Of a stretch of DNA of 64,000 nt, positions 25,141 to 37,600 are shown one piece after another. The notes under the pieces are model-generated. The model searched no databases. It was not told the DNA's origin and worked only from the letters and a program-made list of their open reading frames with translations. Position 1 is the first letter of the stretch; each line of letters begins with the position of its first letter. The position numbers and the translations under genes are program-made. The stretch spans positions 2,126,586 to 2,190,585 of the forward strand of contig JAQFVV010006272.1 of NCBI GenBank assembly GCA_028023455.1, written 5' to 3'. This DNA comes from Epiperipatus broadwayi. Its lineage: Eukaryota; Onychophora; Udeonychophora; Euonychophora; Peripatidae.

Positions 25141-25143
<3 letters not shown>
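24420..25143. other. Non-coding AT-rich stretch
   Basis: A-rich with no recognisable frame. A short (TA)n lies at 25020-25033. Confidence 0.45.

Positions 25144-25172
<29 letters not shown>
25144..25172. repeat. (TA)n at the 3' end of RTE copy 1
   Basis: 29 bases of TA abut the LINE tail. A matching (TA)n at 28439-28459 abuts its 5' end, so the LINE sits inside a TA tract. Confidence 0.85.
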
Positions 25173-25175
<3 letters not shown>

Positions 25176-28100
25176 TCATCATCATCAACCATTATCAATC
25201 CACTGCAGGATGAAGGTCTCCAAGTTTAATCCATCTTCTCTGATCTTTAGCTTATCTTCTCCACAACACCACTGCACATTTTTTTATTTCATCCATCCAT
25301 CTCACATGTGGTTTCTTTCTGGGTCTTTTTCAATCTCTTGGAATCCAGTTTAAAATTTCAATTGTCCATCTATTATCATCTCTTCTAGCAATATGTCCAG
25401 CCCAACTCCATTTCAATCTTTTAATTTTTTCAGTAAGGTCAGTAACACCTGTTTGTTGTCTTACCCATACATTGCATTTTCGATCTCTTCTTGTTACTCC
25501 CAACATACATCTCTCCATACTCCTTTGAGTGGTCTGAAGTCTCTGTATTGCTCTTCTATTAGTGTCCAAGTCTCAGATCCATAAGTAAGAACTGGTAAAA
25601 CCCATTTGTTAAAAACCATCCTTTTCAAACACATAGGCATATTTCCTTTTAGTATCAAGTTATTTCTACCAAAAGCACTCCAACCAAGTTTAATTCTATG
25701 ATTAATTTCCTCCATTATGTTTCCATCTGTATTAATAATCTGACCAAGGTATTTGTAACTGTTAACTTCTTCTAATTCTTCATAACCAATCTTTATTTTC
25801 ATATTTTGAGCAAATCGATTAAACATTACTTTAGTCTTTTTAACATTTATCTTTAGTCCTACTTTTCTACTTTCATCTGCTAACTCTTGCAACATTTCTT
25901 GCAGTTCTGAGGCATTATTTGCAAAAACAACTACATCATCTGCGAAATCTAAATGACTTAAATACTCTCCATTTACTTTCACTCCTTTAGTTCCCCATTT
26001 TAATCCACAAAATACTTCTTGCAGAACTGCTGTAAAGAGTTTTGGAGATATGGAGTCACCTTGTCTTACACCTTCTCAATGTTGATTTTTCCAGTATCAT
26101 TATGTAATCTAATTGTTGCTGTTGCATTTTTATAAATATTCTTTAAAATATGACAATATCCTGGATCTATATCTTGATGATCCAATGCTTTAATCACTGA
26201 AGAAATGTGTATAGAATCGAATGCCTTTTCATAATCTACAAATCCAAAACATAATGACAACTCATATTCGTTTGTCCTTTCTATGGCTTCTCTCAATACC
26301 TGGATATGATCTATTGTACTAAAACCACTTTTAAATCCAGCTTGTTCTCTTGGTTGGTGGAAATCCAAAGTTCTCTGTAGATGAGTTGTAATTATCTTGG
26401 TAAAATTTTTATATAAAACTGATAAAAGGCTGATAGGTCTGTAATTTCTAATATCTTCTTTATCACCTTTTTTAAATATTAATATTATTACTGCATTCTT
26501 CCAATCTTCCGGTACATCTTTATCATTTAGACATTTGGTATATAACTTTGCTAAAATTGTTTCTAATTCTTCACATGCTTCTTTTAATATATCAATTATA
26601 ATTCCATCATTTCCTGGAGCCTTTCCTTTCTTCATACACTTAATTGCATGTCTCACTTCTTCATTTAAAATTCTGGGCAATTCAGAAGATGTAATAGATA
26701 TAGGAGGTACTTGTTCTTTATTACTATATAATTCTTGATAAAAATCTTCTACCAATTTCATGATGTCATCTCTCTTTTTAGTAATAATTCCATCTTTTTT
26801 TCCTATTGCAGATAGAAATTTCCTACCAATACCAAAATTTTGTTTAACATTTTTGAGACTTTTATTTTCTTCTACAGCTTTCCTTGCTATTTCACAGTTA
26901 TACTTTCTTATATCATTTTCAACTCTTTTCCATACCATTTTACAAAATTCGAGATATTCAATTCTTTTTAATACATCATTTTTGTATATCTTCATATTCC
27001 TTCTTTTCTTCATAAATTCTCTAGTCTCAGTAGAAATTTTATTAATCAATTGCTGCTTTTTTCTACCAGCTATGTTTGTTGCAGTTTTTAAAAGTGTATC
27101 AGTTATTTTCATATTAATTTCATTCAAATCTGAATCATGTTCAAAATCTCCTAACACTTGAAACCTATTTGTAAGTTCTAATTTAAATTCATTAGAATGT
27201 TTCTGAAGATTAGGAATATCAACTGTAAATATTGTTTTTCTTAATAATTTTTGTCTCTCTAGTTTTACATTAACACGTAACTTACACCTTACTAATTGAT
27301 GATCACTTCCTGTGTTAAATTTATTAAGAACATTACAATCTTGAAATATGTATTTTCTGTTAGTCAAAATATAACCAATTCTGCTGTACCTTCATTTGGA
27401 TGCTTCCATGTCCATTTCCTTTTAACATTTTTCTCAAAAAATGAATTCATAATATAAAGTTTTTCTTTTTCTGCAAACTCCACAAGTCTATGTCGTCTCT
27501 CATTTCTATTACCATAACCAAAATTACCTACAGCAATTTCATCTTTCATTTGTCTACCAATTCTAGCATTAAAGTCTCCCATAACAATTTTAAAATGTTG
27601 TTTACTCTGATCAAAAGCCTTTTGTACATCCATATAAAAATCTTCTACTACTTCATCACTATGAGAACTTGTTGGGGCATAAACCTGAATTATCTGCATT
27701 TGGTATCTGCTATTAAGTTGTATAACTAATCTTGCCACTCTGTCTGATACACCATCAATCTCCACAATATTGTTCTTCCACTTTTTATTTATAATGAATC
27801 CTACTCCACTTGTATTTCCAATATGTGTGCCTTTATAATAGAGTATATGTCCACTTTTTAAATCAATTGTTTCTTCTCCTTTTCTTCTAACTTTACAAAG
27901 TCCAATAATGTCCCATTTAATATGACAGTTCTTTTTCTAATTCTTGCAATCTTCCTTCACTTGAAAGTGATCTGCAGTTGTAAGTACCTAAATAATAAGT
28001 CATCATCAAATGGCAGCCTCGGTCCGCAATCAGGGGATTCTTAGCACCCTCCGCCTTTGGCCACCAACCGCTGCCTTGGTTAGTGACTTTACAGCCTCCT

Positions 28101-28437
28101 GGGAATAAGGGCCATGCTTTATTTTTGTCTGTCATAATTGTATATATGTATTGGAAAAATATTTATCATTTACACAAACATTCATTCTGCCTTATCAGGC
28201 ACTGAAAAGAAAGACCATGGTGTTTCTTGATCTTAAACTCAGAGGTAAAAAGCCAATAAACTCACCATGCTGGCTAATGCGTGTTGGTGAGCAGCCCATC
28301 CATGTTCGTATACTATATGAATAATCACATAGTAATAACAGCTGCAACGACAAGAACGTATGGAGTGGACATTAGGAATTTGCCCTGCTCGGTTCCTTTA
28401 AGCCCTCCAAGAGGAATCAAAGGGTCTCCTTTCAGTT
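25173..28437 (-). mobile_element. RTE-clade LINE, copy 1, near full length
   Basis: A non-LTR retrotransposon of about 3.26 kb, the usual size for RTE elements. On the minus strand it runs from a 5' leader (about 28437-28136) through an APE-like endonuclease and a reverse transcriptase to a short 3' end whose tail is a run of TGATGA units, typical of RTE. It is bounded on both sides by (TA)n, so a target-site duplication cannot be separated from the microsatellite. Copies 2, 3 and 4 at 56.2, 61.1 and 63.5 kb belong to the same family. Confidence 0.9.
25330..28135 (-). pseudogene. RTE endonuclease-reverse transcriptase, broken
   Basis: The protein would nick target DNA and copy the element RNA at the nick. 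Seen in order: endonuclease start LGTYNCRSLSSEGRLQELEK, VYAPTSSHSDE, the catalytic VMGDFNARIG, and GSDHQLV. Then come the RT blocks GKAPGNDGI, FKKGDKEDIRNYRPISLLS, FVDYEKAFDSI (first catalytic Asp), GVRQGDSISPK, FADDVVVFA (second catalytic pair) and the C-terminal WSWAGHIARRDDNRW. It is broken by frameshifts near 27917, 27365 (before LTNRK), 26070 (one base lost at the GVRQG block) and 25530. The endonuclease Glu expected in the G-x-x-E-V-R block reads Lys (GLCKVR). It is therefore inactive, but decay is modest. Confidence 0.9.
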
Positions 28438-28438
28438 A

Positions 28439-28459
28439 ATATATATATATATATATATT
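28439..28459. repeat. (TA)n at the 5' end of RTE copy 1
   Basis: 21 bases of TA, followed by TTGATTGTAACC. Confidence 0.85.
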
Positions 28460-28460
28460 G

Positions 28461-29350
28461 ATTGTAACCTTTCCCCAACACCAATCCTACACCTCCTATG
28501 AATAAATACTGGGGCACCAATTCTATTGATAATAGAATAAATTACTAATCTGACTCTGCTTTGAATTACTATTGAGACTCTTGGAATATTGTTCAACTAC
28601 AGCTTAGCTCAGCAGGCTACAGAGTTCTATATAATATATAAAGTGCAAATAAAATACATGATGAAATATTATAATCAATAAGAGTAAAATAGCTACTGGA
28701 TTTTGCAATAAATAAGTAATTGAAATTGATAAAGTTCTATCCATTCAAACTACTAAGTTATAGTTCAAGTTTATCTTCTCCCATCATCTAAATGCATTAA
28801 ATAACCTCTATTGTATAATAAATTGAATTAAATGAAACAAAGATATATCACAAATCGACTTTACTAAATGATAAATTTAAATTAAATAAAACAAAGATAT
28901 AACAACAATTAACTTTACTATATGATAAGTTTAAATTAAATAACTAAATTAATATCCAATTGGAAATATAATGGAATATCTCAGGGATTTTACTATATAG
29001 CTTATTTAAAAATATATATACTATATGATAGCTACCAATTGCCATCATAAAAGATAATGACATAAAATTGAGTATTGTTCTAATGGAATAGTCATTAGAC
29101 AATGAAAGAAGTAGGGTACCTTTTTATTTCAAATCATTATCTAAATAACAACTAAGTACATAAGCTTTCCCAGAAGTTCATCAAATAATTAGACATTTCA
29201 TATGATGTTTGGATCAAGAAAATAATATCATCAGATCTGAACATTTTCCTTATTAAGTTCATAAAATAGTGCAATTATATCATATTGGATATGTAGGTGT
29301 GTGTGTGGAAATTAAGAATATGAATGCATGTAAAGGAACAACTCAACAAA
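28461..29350. other. Non-coding; short tandem repeat at 28816-28945
   Basis: Within 28816-28945 a unit of about 65 bp (AATAAAACAAAGATATA...ACTTTACTA...GATAA) occurs twice. Otherwise nothing recognised. Confidence 0.5.
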
Positions 29351-29354
29351 GTTT

Positions 29355-29815
29355 TTAAATAAGTAAAACATTTATTACATTGAGTAGTCAAAATAAACAA
29401 TTTATACTTTTACAGCACACATTGGAGTAAGTAAACCTTAAAATAAGTTTCTTTATACTTTTACTTTAAACAGATACATGTTATTAGCCACTTCCCGTAC
29501 TTATTGCTGAATAGACTGACATTAGAGTAATTTAACATTAAAGTAAACTTCTTTGTACTTTTGCTTCAAACATCTACATGTTGTTAGCCAGTTCTAATAT
29601 GTTTTATTAAACATTTATTAACAAACCAACATTGAAATAATTATACATTAAATTAAACTTCTTTATATTTTTGCTTCAAACATATACATGTTACTAGCTA
29701 ATTTTACTATGTTTCATAAAACATTTACTACAAACTAATATTGAAATAATTAAACATTAAATTAAACTTTTTTGTGCTTTTGCTTTAAACAGATGCATGT
29801 TACTAGCTGTCAACC
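29355..29815. repeat. Minisatellite, period 100-110 bp, about four copies
   Basis: Each copy has TAAACTTCTTTGTACTTTTG, then CTTCAAACA-x-ATACATGTTA-TAGC, then AAACATTTA. The CATGTT word recurs at about 29478, 29578, 29688 and 29797, giving spacings near 100, 110 and 109. The first copy is partial and the most diverged. Confidence 0.85.
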
Positions 29816-32800
29816 AAGCCAAACAATGCAATATGGACTAAACATATGAGTTAGAGAGGTCACACTATCCTTTATAAATCAATTGAACAATTCTAGTAAC
29901 TAGCTACACCCTCTTTTCCTTTTCTTTATGTTTACTCATTTAAGATGAGGATGAATCATTTTGATGATTTGATGATATTAAATTTAAAATAAATTTAGTA
30001 TGATATGATCTGAAATATTTACCCAAGACTTACAAATCCAATGATAAATTTCTTCCATACCTTCAGGATCAATAATATTTTGTGCATGCCTCTATATTAT
30101 GCCACCTGTTATAATATAATTGACATAGCTACATCCTATTGGTTTGCTTATGAAATTAAGAGTTAAAATGTCATAATACAGATGATGCTATAGACCAACC
30201 AATAACTTTAGCACTACTTCTACTTTAGATGATCTACAAAGAAAATTAATCTTACATTTTATTTTTATTAGCAAACTACATTATATCTAGCTATGAATAT
30301 ATAATGGGAAAAACATTTCAAATGGGCACAAGAGGAACAGAAGACCTTTTTAATTCTAATAACCTAAACTACAAAATATAGTGACTCCCTAATCTAACTC
30401 GGAGGTTCCAATATTAGTGTGGACTCAATCTCATCACCAAAAACAAGGGAAATGCATTGCTTCACTTCATATAATATAATCATCATAATACACAATTGCT
30501 TAATCCACTCATGACAAGTATTTAAATAAACTAAGGGAGAGTTGTCTCAATCCCTGACAATATAATATATTTCCTAAATGATTTTTTTTTCTCATATGTA
30601 CTTAACACATTTCATTCTAAACATTAAAAAATAAATTCATCAGATAAATTCCTAATTTTTCTACTTTTTTTGGCATATTATATCATCCTAAACCAATTGG
30701 AGAAATACAAGTCAAATAACTATAAATTTAACAATTGTATAAATGAATCATACAAAACAGGCACACGCACATAACAAAGCACAAAATAATTTCAAATCAT
30801 ATTCAATAAATAGATATTATAGCAACACTAACTAATAAATTGAAAATAAATCTGTCATTTATGATGAATCATAAGTACTTCAAATCTGAAGTATAATAAT
30901 TATTATCTAACAAACTTCATTATCTCTAACAATGCAAAGATAAAATAATACTTTTATGCATTTAATATTAGTTAATAAATTGAAATAAAATTTTAATTTA
31001 TAACAAACTATAAATGTTTCAAATTTTGAAATATAATAATCACTATTAAATAGACCTCGTCCTCTGACAATGCAAAGGTAAGACATTACTTTTTACGCAT
31101 TTACTCCTTTTAGATCAGCTGCTAGCTTCCTAATAGCAAATAAATATTTCTACCACTAACATAAATGTATAGAATACATGTACATAAAAATAATTACATT
31201 TAAATGATAATTAATTATCCAGTGTAATATTTTTTATATTACGCATATCCAAGACAAAAACACAAAATATAAAGACAAATAAATTGATCTACTTATTTAC
31301 CATTCACTAACAAAAAAAATGATTATATCTTCTTTAACTGGAAAAATAAAAGTTCATTTGGACAGTCTGTAAATAATGTCTTTTAGATATGTACGAAATA
31401 ATGCTAATAATTATAAAACAAATAAGTATTAGTAGACATATAGATGATTTCTTGCAGGATAAACAATTTTTTTTGGATCCAATTGAAGAGTAGTTTCCAA
31501 AGTTCTTAGCAGATAGCTATATGAAATTTCTGACAATATAGCATGCAGAGTATTCCATATATTTTCTTTTGATAATGACAATTCAATGTTTACTGCTGCA
31601 GACTTTAGTAATATTTTACTGTTTAATTAACAGGTGGTTTTGCAGATTATAACTCAGAAATCATTCTTGCAAATTTCAAAAAAGCATTAGCTTTCCACCA
31701 ACTTACATTGTCTATATTACATTTATAAAGGAATTTATAATAATTTGTCAAAGGCCATCTGTTAGACAAATAGTTAATTATTTTATAGCTTTCACTTAAT
31801 TCTACATAGTTCTTTAAATGACAATATATTTTAGCAATAGATTAAGTGTAAATGAGAACAATGAGAAAATGTACACATTTAATATTCATGCTCTTCTACT
31901 TGTGTTTATAATATATGCACATTAAATATAGGTTAGTCATCCATCAGTTATATAAGCCACACATTCAGTTCCTTAATCCTATAATACATGAATGGTTAGA
32001 TATATTTCTTGTTCAATAATAATAATAAGGTATGTTATACTAAATTATATACACACATCCTTCCATTTGAATTTTACTTTTATATAGCCAGAATAATTTT
32101 TTAATCTAAAATTTATGAAATGTTTTGTTAAAAAGTTCAGCATAATTTCCCCCATAAAACAGAAAAATTCACACACTTCAATTTTTTCTTTAATAATAGA
32201 GGTTAAGATTAGATTGTTTAAATTGGAGTTATAGACACATGTATGCATTTTAAATGATGATATTAAACCTAAAGTTAGTCAATTGAAAACATAGGGAGAT
32301 ATACCTTGTTGAAGTTGATTACATTTCCATACTTTTCTTTACCTTCCAGAGAAACTTTTTTAAACTAGTTTTATATAAGACAATTAATACTTAAACAAAT
32401 TATACTTTTGAATTTTAATTGAATGTTAACCATTTGATTTTGAAAAAAAAAACACTTGTAGAGAGAGAGAGAGAGAGCTGTAAAATCAGCCAGACTACAG
32501 ACTACTTTCTTATGGATTATCCCCCATTTATATTACTGATTGTTGCTTAGATGTCCATCTCTTCCACCGATCAAAAGTTTACTTCCCCCAAAGGTTAATT
32601 TCAAGAAGGCCAATCCCATCTTTTGCACTGGGATAATTAGCTGAAAATATTCAATAACCTTTTTTCTCTTGAAAAAGAAAAAAAATCATTTGTCTTCCAA
32701 ATATTAATTAAATTGAATTAATACAAAAAATATTCTGCCTTTCTAGAATGACAAAAAATAATTATTTAGCAAATAAAGTAATTGCTAATGTATTTGTTTT

Positions 32801-33990
32801 GTTTAATAATTCACTGATCCTTTTATCCATCAATCACTTAAAATGTGTTTAGATTGGTTATCAAAGACATTTATTATAAATTTAAATATTTCACTGTAAG
32901 ACATGATATTCTGTATTATAACCAAATATATGAGTGAAAGATAAAGTTGTAAAATGGCACAAACATACATGCACACACACATATGTTGCACTATAAATAT
33001 TTAACCAATATGATCAAAATAGAAACCTATACGATCATTGGTCAAATATACTGTACTAACTATACTATGGATTGGAGTATCAATGAGCAAATAAATCAGA
33101 AAATCACTAAACCAATATCAACCACTGTCATATAGACAAATAAAACAAATCTGTATCAATTCAAAACATTAACAGTTTCTGTGACAAGCCACCCCCCTTT
33201 CTATCATTAAATACCTATCAAAGAAATACTAAATGTCTTAAAACTTCTAAATAACATCTGCAAGTACTTTCTAAATAAGGTTTTGGATTATAATAAATTT
33301 TTTTTGAAAATTTCATGTTATTTCATTTTTTTAGTTAAATGCTACTAGTTACTACTGATACAGTGCTATCTATTTAAAAATTGTCTCTTGTGCTTATCCA
33401 GAAGGCCACAACAATATATATGGTGTAACAGTATGTGGGAAAAAAGAAAAGTGTAATGACAGTAATGTGGCACAAGATATTTTTTAAAAATAAACTAAAT
33501 ATCTCAGGCATAAAGTACATGTATAGAAGATCTAGCCATTCTGAAGTAATTAAGCATTTATATGTATTTGAAGTTATACAATATAATCTAATTGATATAA
33601 CTGTTATTTATAAAAATGAATCTAATAAATATTATTGTTAAATAGTTATGTTTCATTTCCTTAAGATTATTTTTCTAAAAACTTCCCTAATAATTACATC
33701 TAATCAAATGATATTTTCAGGGTTTCAAATAAAATAAATATATGTGTGTTAGTGATTTTTTTCTTTAAAAATGTAACCAATAAAAGAATGATAAATGATA
33801 TAATCTTATTAAAAAAAATTGAGGATAAATCAATTAATAAATAAATTCAAATTTTATTTATATTAATAAGATATAAAAAAATAAATAAATAGGCATTTTA
33901 CTTTTGTTATTTTCAGCTTTATTTGTATGGAGATAGATTTTAAAATAATGTTGTATCTTACATTAGACAGATTTTTTATATTTGATTGTA
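29816..33990. other. Non-coding; diverged tandem repeat at 30828-31107
   Basis: 30828-31107 holds two copies of a unit of about 139 bp (AATAAATTGAAA...TATAATAAT...ACAATGCAAAG). A (GA)n tract lies at 32459-32478. No gene recognised in the rest; the ORFs are short and low in complexity. Confidence 0.5.
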
Positions 33991-33991
33991 T

Positions 33992-34353
33992 TTATATATT
34001 GGACTATTTTCATCATCTAATATGAGTATTGAATGTCTTAACAAATATTTAACTTTATTTAAATACTCCAAATTCATTCAACTGTTAGAAATAGTACACA
34101 GGTTAGTATATACATAATGTTTCAAGAGTTATTATTCTCCCCTCTTCTTCAGGTGTTGCTATCCAGTGACATACTGGTCAGGACAGCAACAATGGAAGAA
34201 GAGGAGAGAGCAATACCTCTTGAAACATTGTGCATATATAAAAGTGTATGCTACTATTAACAGTTGAATATATTTGGAATATTTAAATAAAGTTAAATTT
34301 TTCTAAAAACATGTAATACTCATATTAGATGATGAAAATATTCCAATATATAA
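33992..34353. mobile_element. Long palindrome (fold-back MITE), 362 bp
   Basis: Arms 33992-34172 and 34175-34353 pair over almost their whole length with scattered mismatches. The outer ends are TATATATTGGA and the complement of TTCCAATATATA. The centre is a smaller GC-richer hairpin (GTTGCTATCCAGTGACA / GGTCAGGACAGCAAC). There is no ORF. Flanking TA is compatible with a TA target duplication but cannot be proved in such AT-rich sequence. Confidence 0.8.
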
Positions 34354-34675
34354 CTAAAACATGATCATCACAAAACTTCTGGTAAACACTAAGTATTTGT
34401 TGTATTTGATGTTTATCAATTATATTTAATTACTTTTATGAAAAATAACCAAAGTTATATATATATAACTATAACAACACGTGAAAATTTTTACAAATGC
34501 ATTTAAATAATAATTGAACTGCCCTCTAGCTACAAAGTTCAATAGCATTTTACAATAAGAGAGTGGCTGTACATAAAAAGATGTAAAAGACAATAAGAGG
34601 TGGTCATGGTCACTCTCTTATTGTAAAATGCTATCGAACTTTGCAGCTAGACGGCAGTTCAATTATTATTTAAAT

Positions 34676-37600
34676 ATGTATATTATCAAAAAGAAGAAGA
34701 ATGGAGGGGATATAAGAAATAAGCAAAAAATGGTTGATTTAGATATAAGTGTAGATGTGGAGAGGGAATGGTTTTGTAAGATTAATGGTAAGAAAGTTTG
34801 TTATAAATGTAATGGAGAAGAAGGAATCAAAAGAATTTATAAAACAGTAGTTAGGAAAGAAGAAATTGTTAAAATTGGGTTTTTGAATATGCAAGGTGAT
34901 AGATCAGAAAAGTGTCTGGAATTAAATAAAGCAATTGAAAATGAAGGGCTTAAGGTATTAGCAGTAGTGGAAATTCATTTAAGAGAAGAACCTATTTTGG
35001 AAGAGATAGTATAGCAGGGTATGAACAGAAAAGAAAAAGAAAAATGGGGTGGTGGTATAGGCGTTATATTGAAAAAATATTTAAATATTGTTAAATGTTA
35101 AGAGCATTTGTGGTTTGAAATAAGATTGGGTAGACAAGAATGGATGGTGGATGTAGTGTATATCACCACTGGAGATAGTCAAACTGTAATGGAGTGGAAC
35201 AATAGTATACCTGTGTCTCGTTTTACGTGATAGATAGGTTCCTCAGAAAACATGCGCAAACGAAATCGTGCAAGAATAGACTTACCTTACATTGAAAAAG
35301 GGGGGGATGCTGGCTGATTTTTCAAAATTCGCGTAAAAGCAAAGCACCAATGTAAAATTATTTTAAAATTTGCGTAAAAAAAAAAAATAAGGAAATAAAA
35401 TATGACTAATAAAAAATTTCAAATTTGAAAAAAATTGATACAAGACGAACTTTTTTTAACTATAATATTTAATTTTATTCAAAATAACATATTTTTATGC
35501 ATAATTTACAGTGCAGTAATTTACATTTTTTTATGCACATTTTAATTATGATTTTCTGGTGCCAATTGATTAGTAATTAATCTTTGAGACGATGATTTTA
35601 TTAATTTTTTATGAAGCTCGCGATATCTAGACATTACAACCATTTAGCTCTCGTTGGAATTAAGAGCACGTTAATGATTAGTGTCATTAATAAGAAAATA
35701 ATAATTGATTACGTTATTTTTTAAAAAACAAAAACAGAATGTGATTTAAAATGCAAAATTAACACGCACAATGTTTGAACAAATTTACATTATAATCTTG
35801 TAAAGTTTAATATGTGTATACATAAAATGTGGAAATCATGATTTTAATTTCATTATTGCATAAAATCTTACTATTATGAAGCACTGAAAATATTGAAATT
35901 ACTAAGATGAAAATCAAATTCCAATAATGTGCTATTACTTTCAATATAACGTAAATGTGCAAAATTTATTATTTAATGTAATAGCGCATTATTGGAAATC
36001 GACTTTCGGTGAAACACGAATCGTGTAACTTCAAAATCGTGTTAAATAAATCCATGTAAAAAGAGACCCAGGTGTATATATGAATGCCTAGTTAAGGATA
36101 TACAGAGTTTTAAAGAAAAGGGGAAGAGAATAATGGTTATAGGGGATATGAATGGACATATTGAAGAAATTGATGATGTAGATAATAAAAATGGTCAGTT
36201 TTTGAAGGAATTTTGTCAAAGGGTAAATTTGAGCATTGGGAATTTATTAAATGTGTATGAAGAACAATACACATGGTCTAGGAATAATATATTTCACACA
36301 ATAGATTATGTATTGGTAGAGAAAGAGGGAATGAATAAAATACAGAAAATTAAGGTGTTTGATAATGAAGAGAGAGTATGTAATAGTGATCATAACTTTA
36401 TTGTAATAGAAATGGTTAATAATGTGATGGAGGATAGAAATAAAGGTAGAAGTAATAGTGAAAGATGTGGATGGAGAGTGAATGATAAGAATAAGTTGGA
36501 AGAGTATAAAATAAAAGTTGAAGAAACCATGGAGCAGTTGGTTGGGGATGAGTATAAGGACTGGTGTGGTGAAATAGAAAAAGTGGCAAATAGGATTTTA
36601 GTCGAGAATATGCAGAAGAATAAAAGTAATAAAAAATGAGAGTTAGTAAAAGTGTAAAAGAGAGGAAAGAAGCATGCAGAGAATATAAGTGTGCTATTAA
36701 AAATAAAGAAAGTGAAAATGATATTAATGCTAAATGGGAAAAGTACTTAAAAAAAGAAGCTAGCTAAAATGGATAATTATAGAGAGAGGATGAAGTTAAA
36801 TAGTAAATTGTTGGAGGATATTAATAAAAGTGGAAGAGATGGGAGTAAAAAATTTTGGAATTACATTAAAAGGAGAAATGTAGGGGAAAGAGAGATAATA
36901 TTAATAGATGATGAGGGAATAGAATCCAGCTCTAGAGGTGAGCTAGAGAAAATCTTAAATAGATATGTAATGGATATAGAAAAGATGTTAGATGTGAAGG
37001 AATTAGTGATAGAAAACATGAAAGCAGTTAGTAATGGGAATATTAGGTTCACAAAAAATGAACTGAATGAGGCAGGGAAGAGATTGAAAAGTGGAAAGGT
37101 GAGAGGTTTAGATGGATGGGCAGCAGAGATGGTAATGAATTTAGGGCATAGAGCAAAAGCAAAGTTATTATCATGTTTTAATAAGATGGCACAGAAGGCA
37201 GTTTTTCCGGGTAGTTGGAGTAATACAAAAATAAGATTATTATTTAAAGGAAAGGGTAAAGATCATAGAAAGTTAAATAATTATAAACCAATAGTGGTAA
37301 CATCAGTTTTATATAAAGTTTTCATATATATGGTAGCTGGAAGAGTTGTAAAATGGATGGAAGAGAATAATGTAGTGGGGGAAATGCAAGGAGGTTTTAG
37401 GTCAGATAGGCATATAGGAGATAGTTTGTTTGTAGTTACACAACTTATAGAGATGAGTAGGAATTCAGGTAGATCATTATATATGAGTTTTATAGATATA
37501 GAGAAAGCATATGATAGAGTAAATAGAAATATATTATGGGTAAGATTAGCCAATTTGGGAATGGATGAAGCTTTAGTAAATATTATTAAGAAATTATATG

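Noticed and set aside
26760-27161. 133-codon plus-strand ORF, and others opposite the RTE and LINE coding strands
   Set aside because: Shadows of the real minus-strand RTE frame (or plus-strand LINE frame at 36.8-38.0 kb); hydrophobic composition follows from the A-rich coding strand.
34628-34675. N-terminal extension of the LINE ORF
   Set aside because: Sequence belongs to the MITE arm, shown by its inverted partner at 34503-34565.
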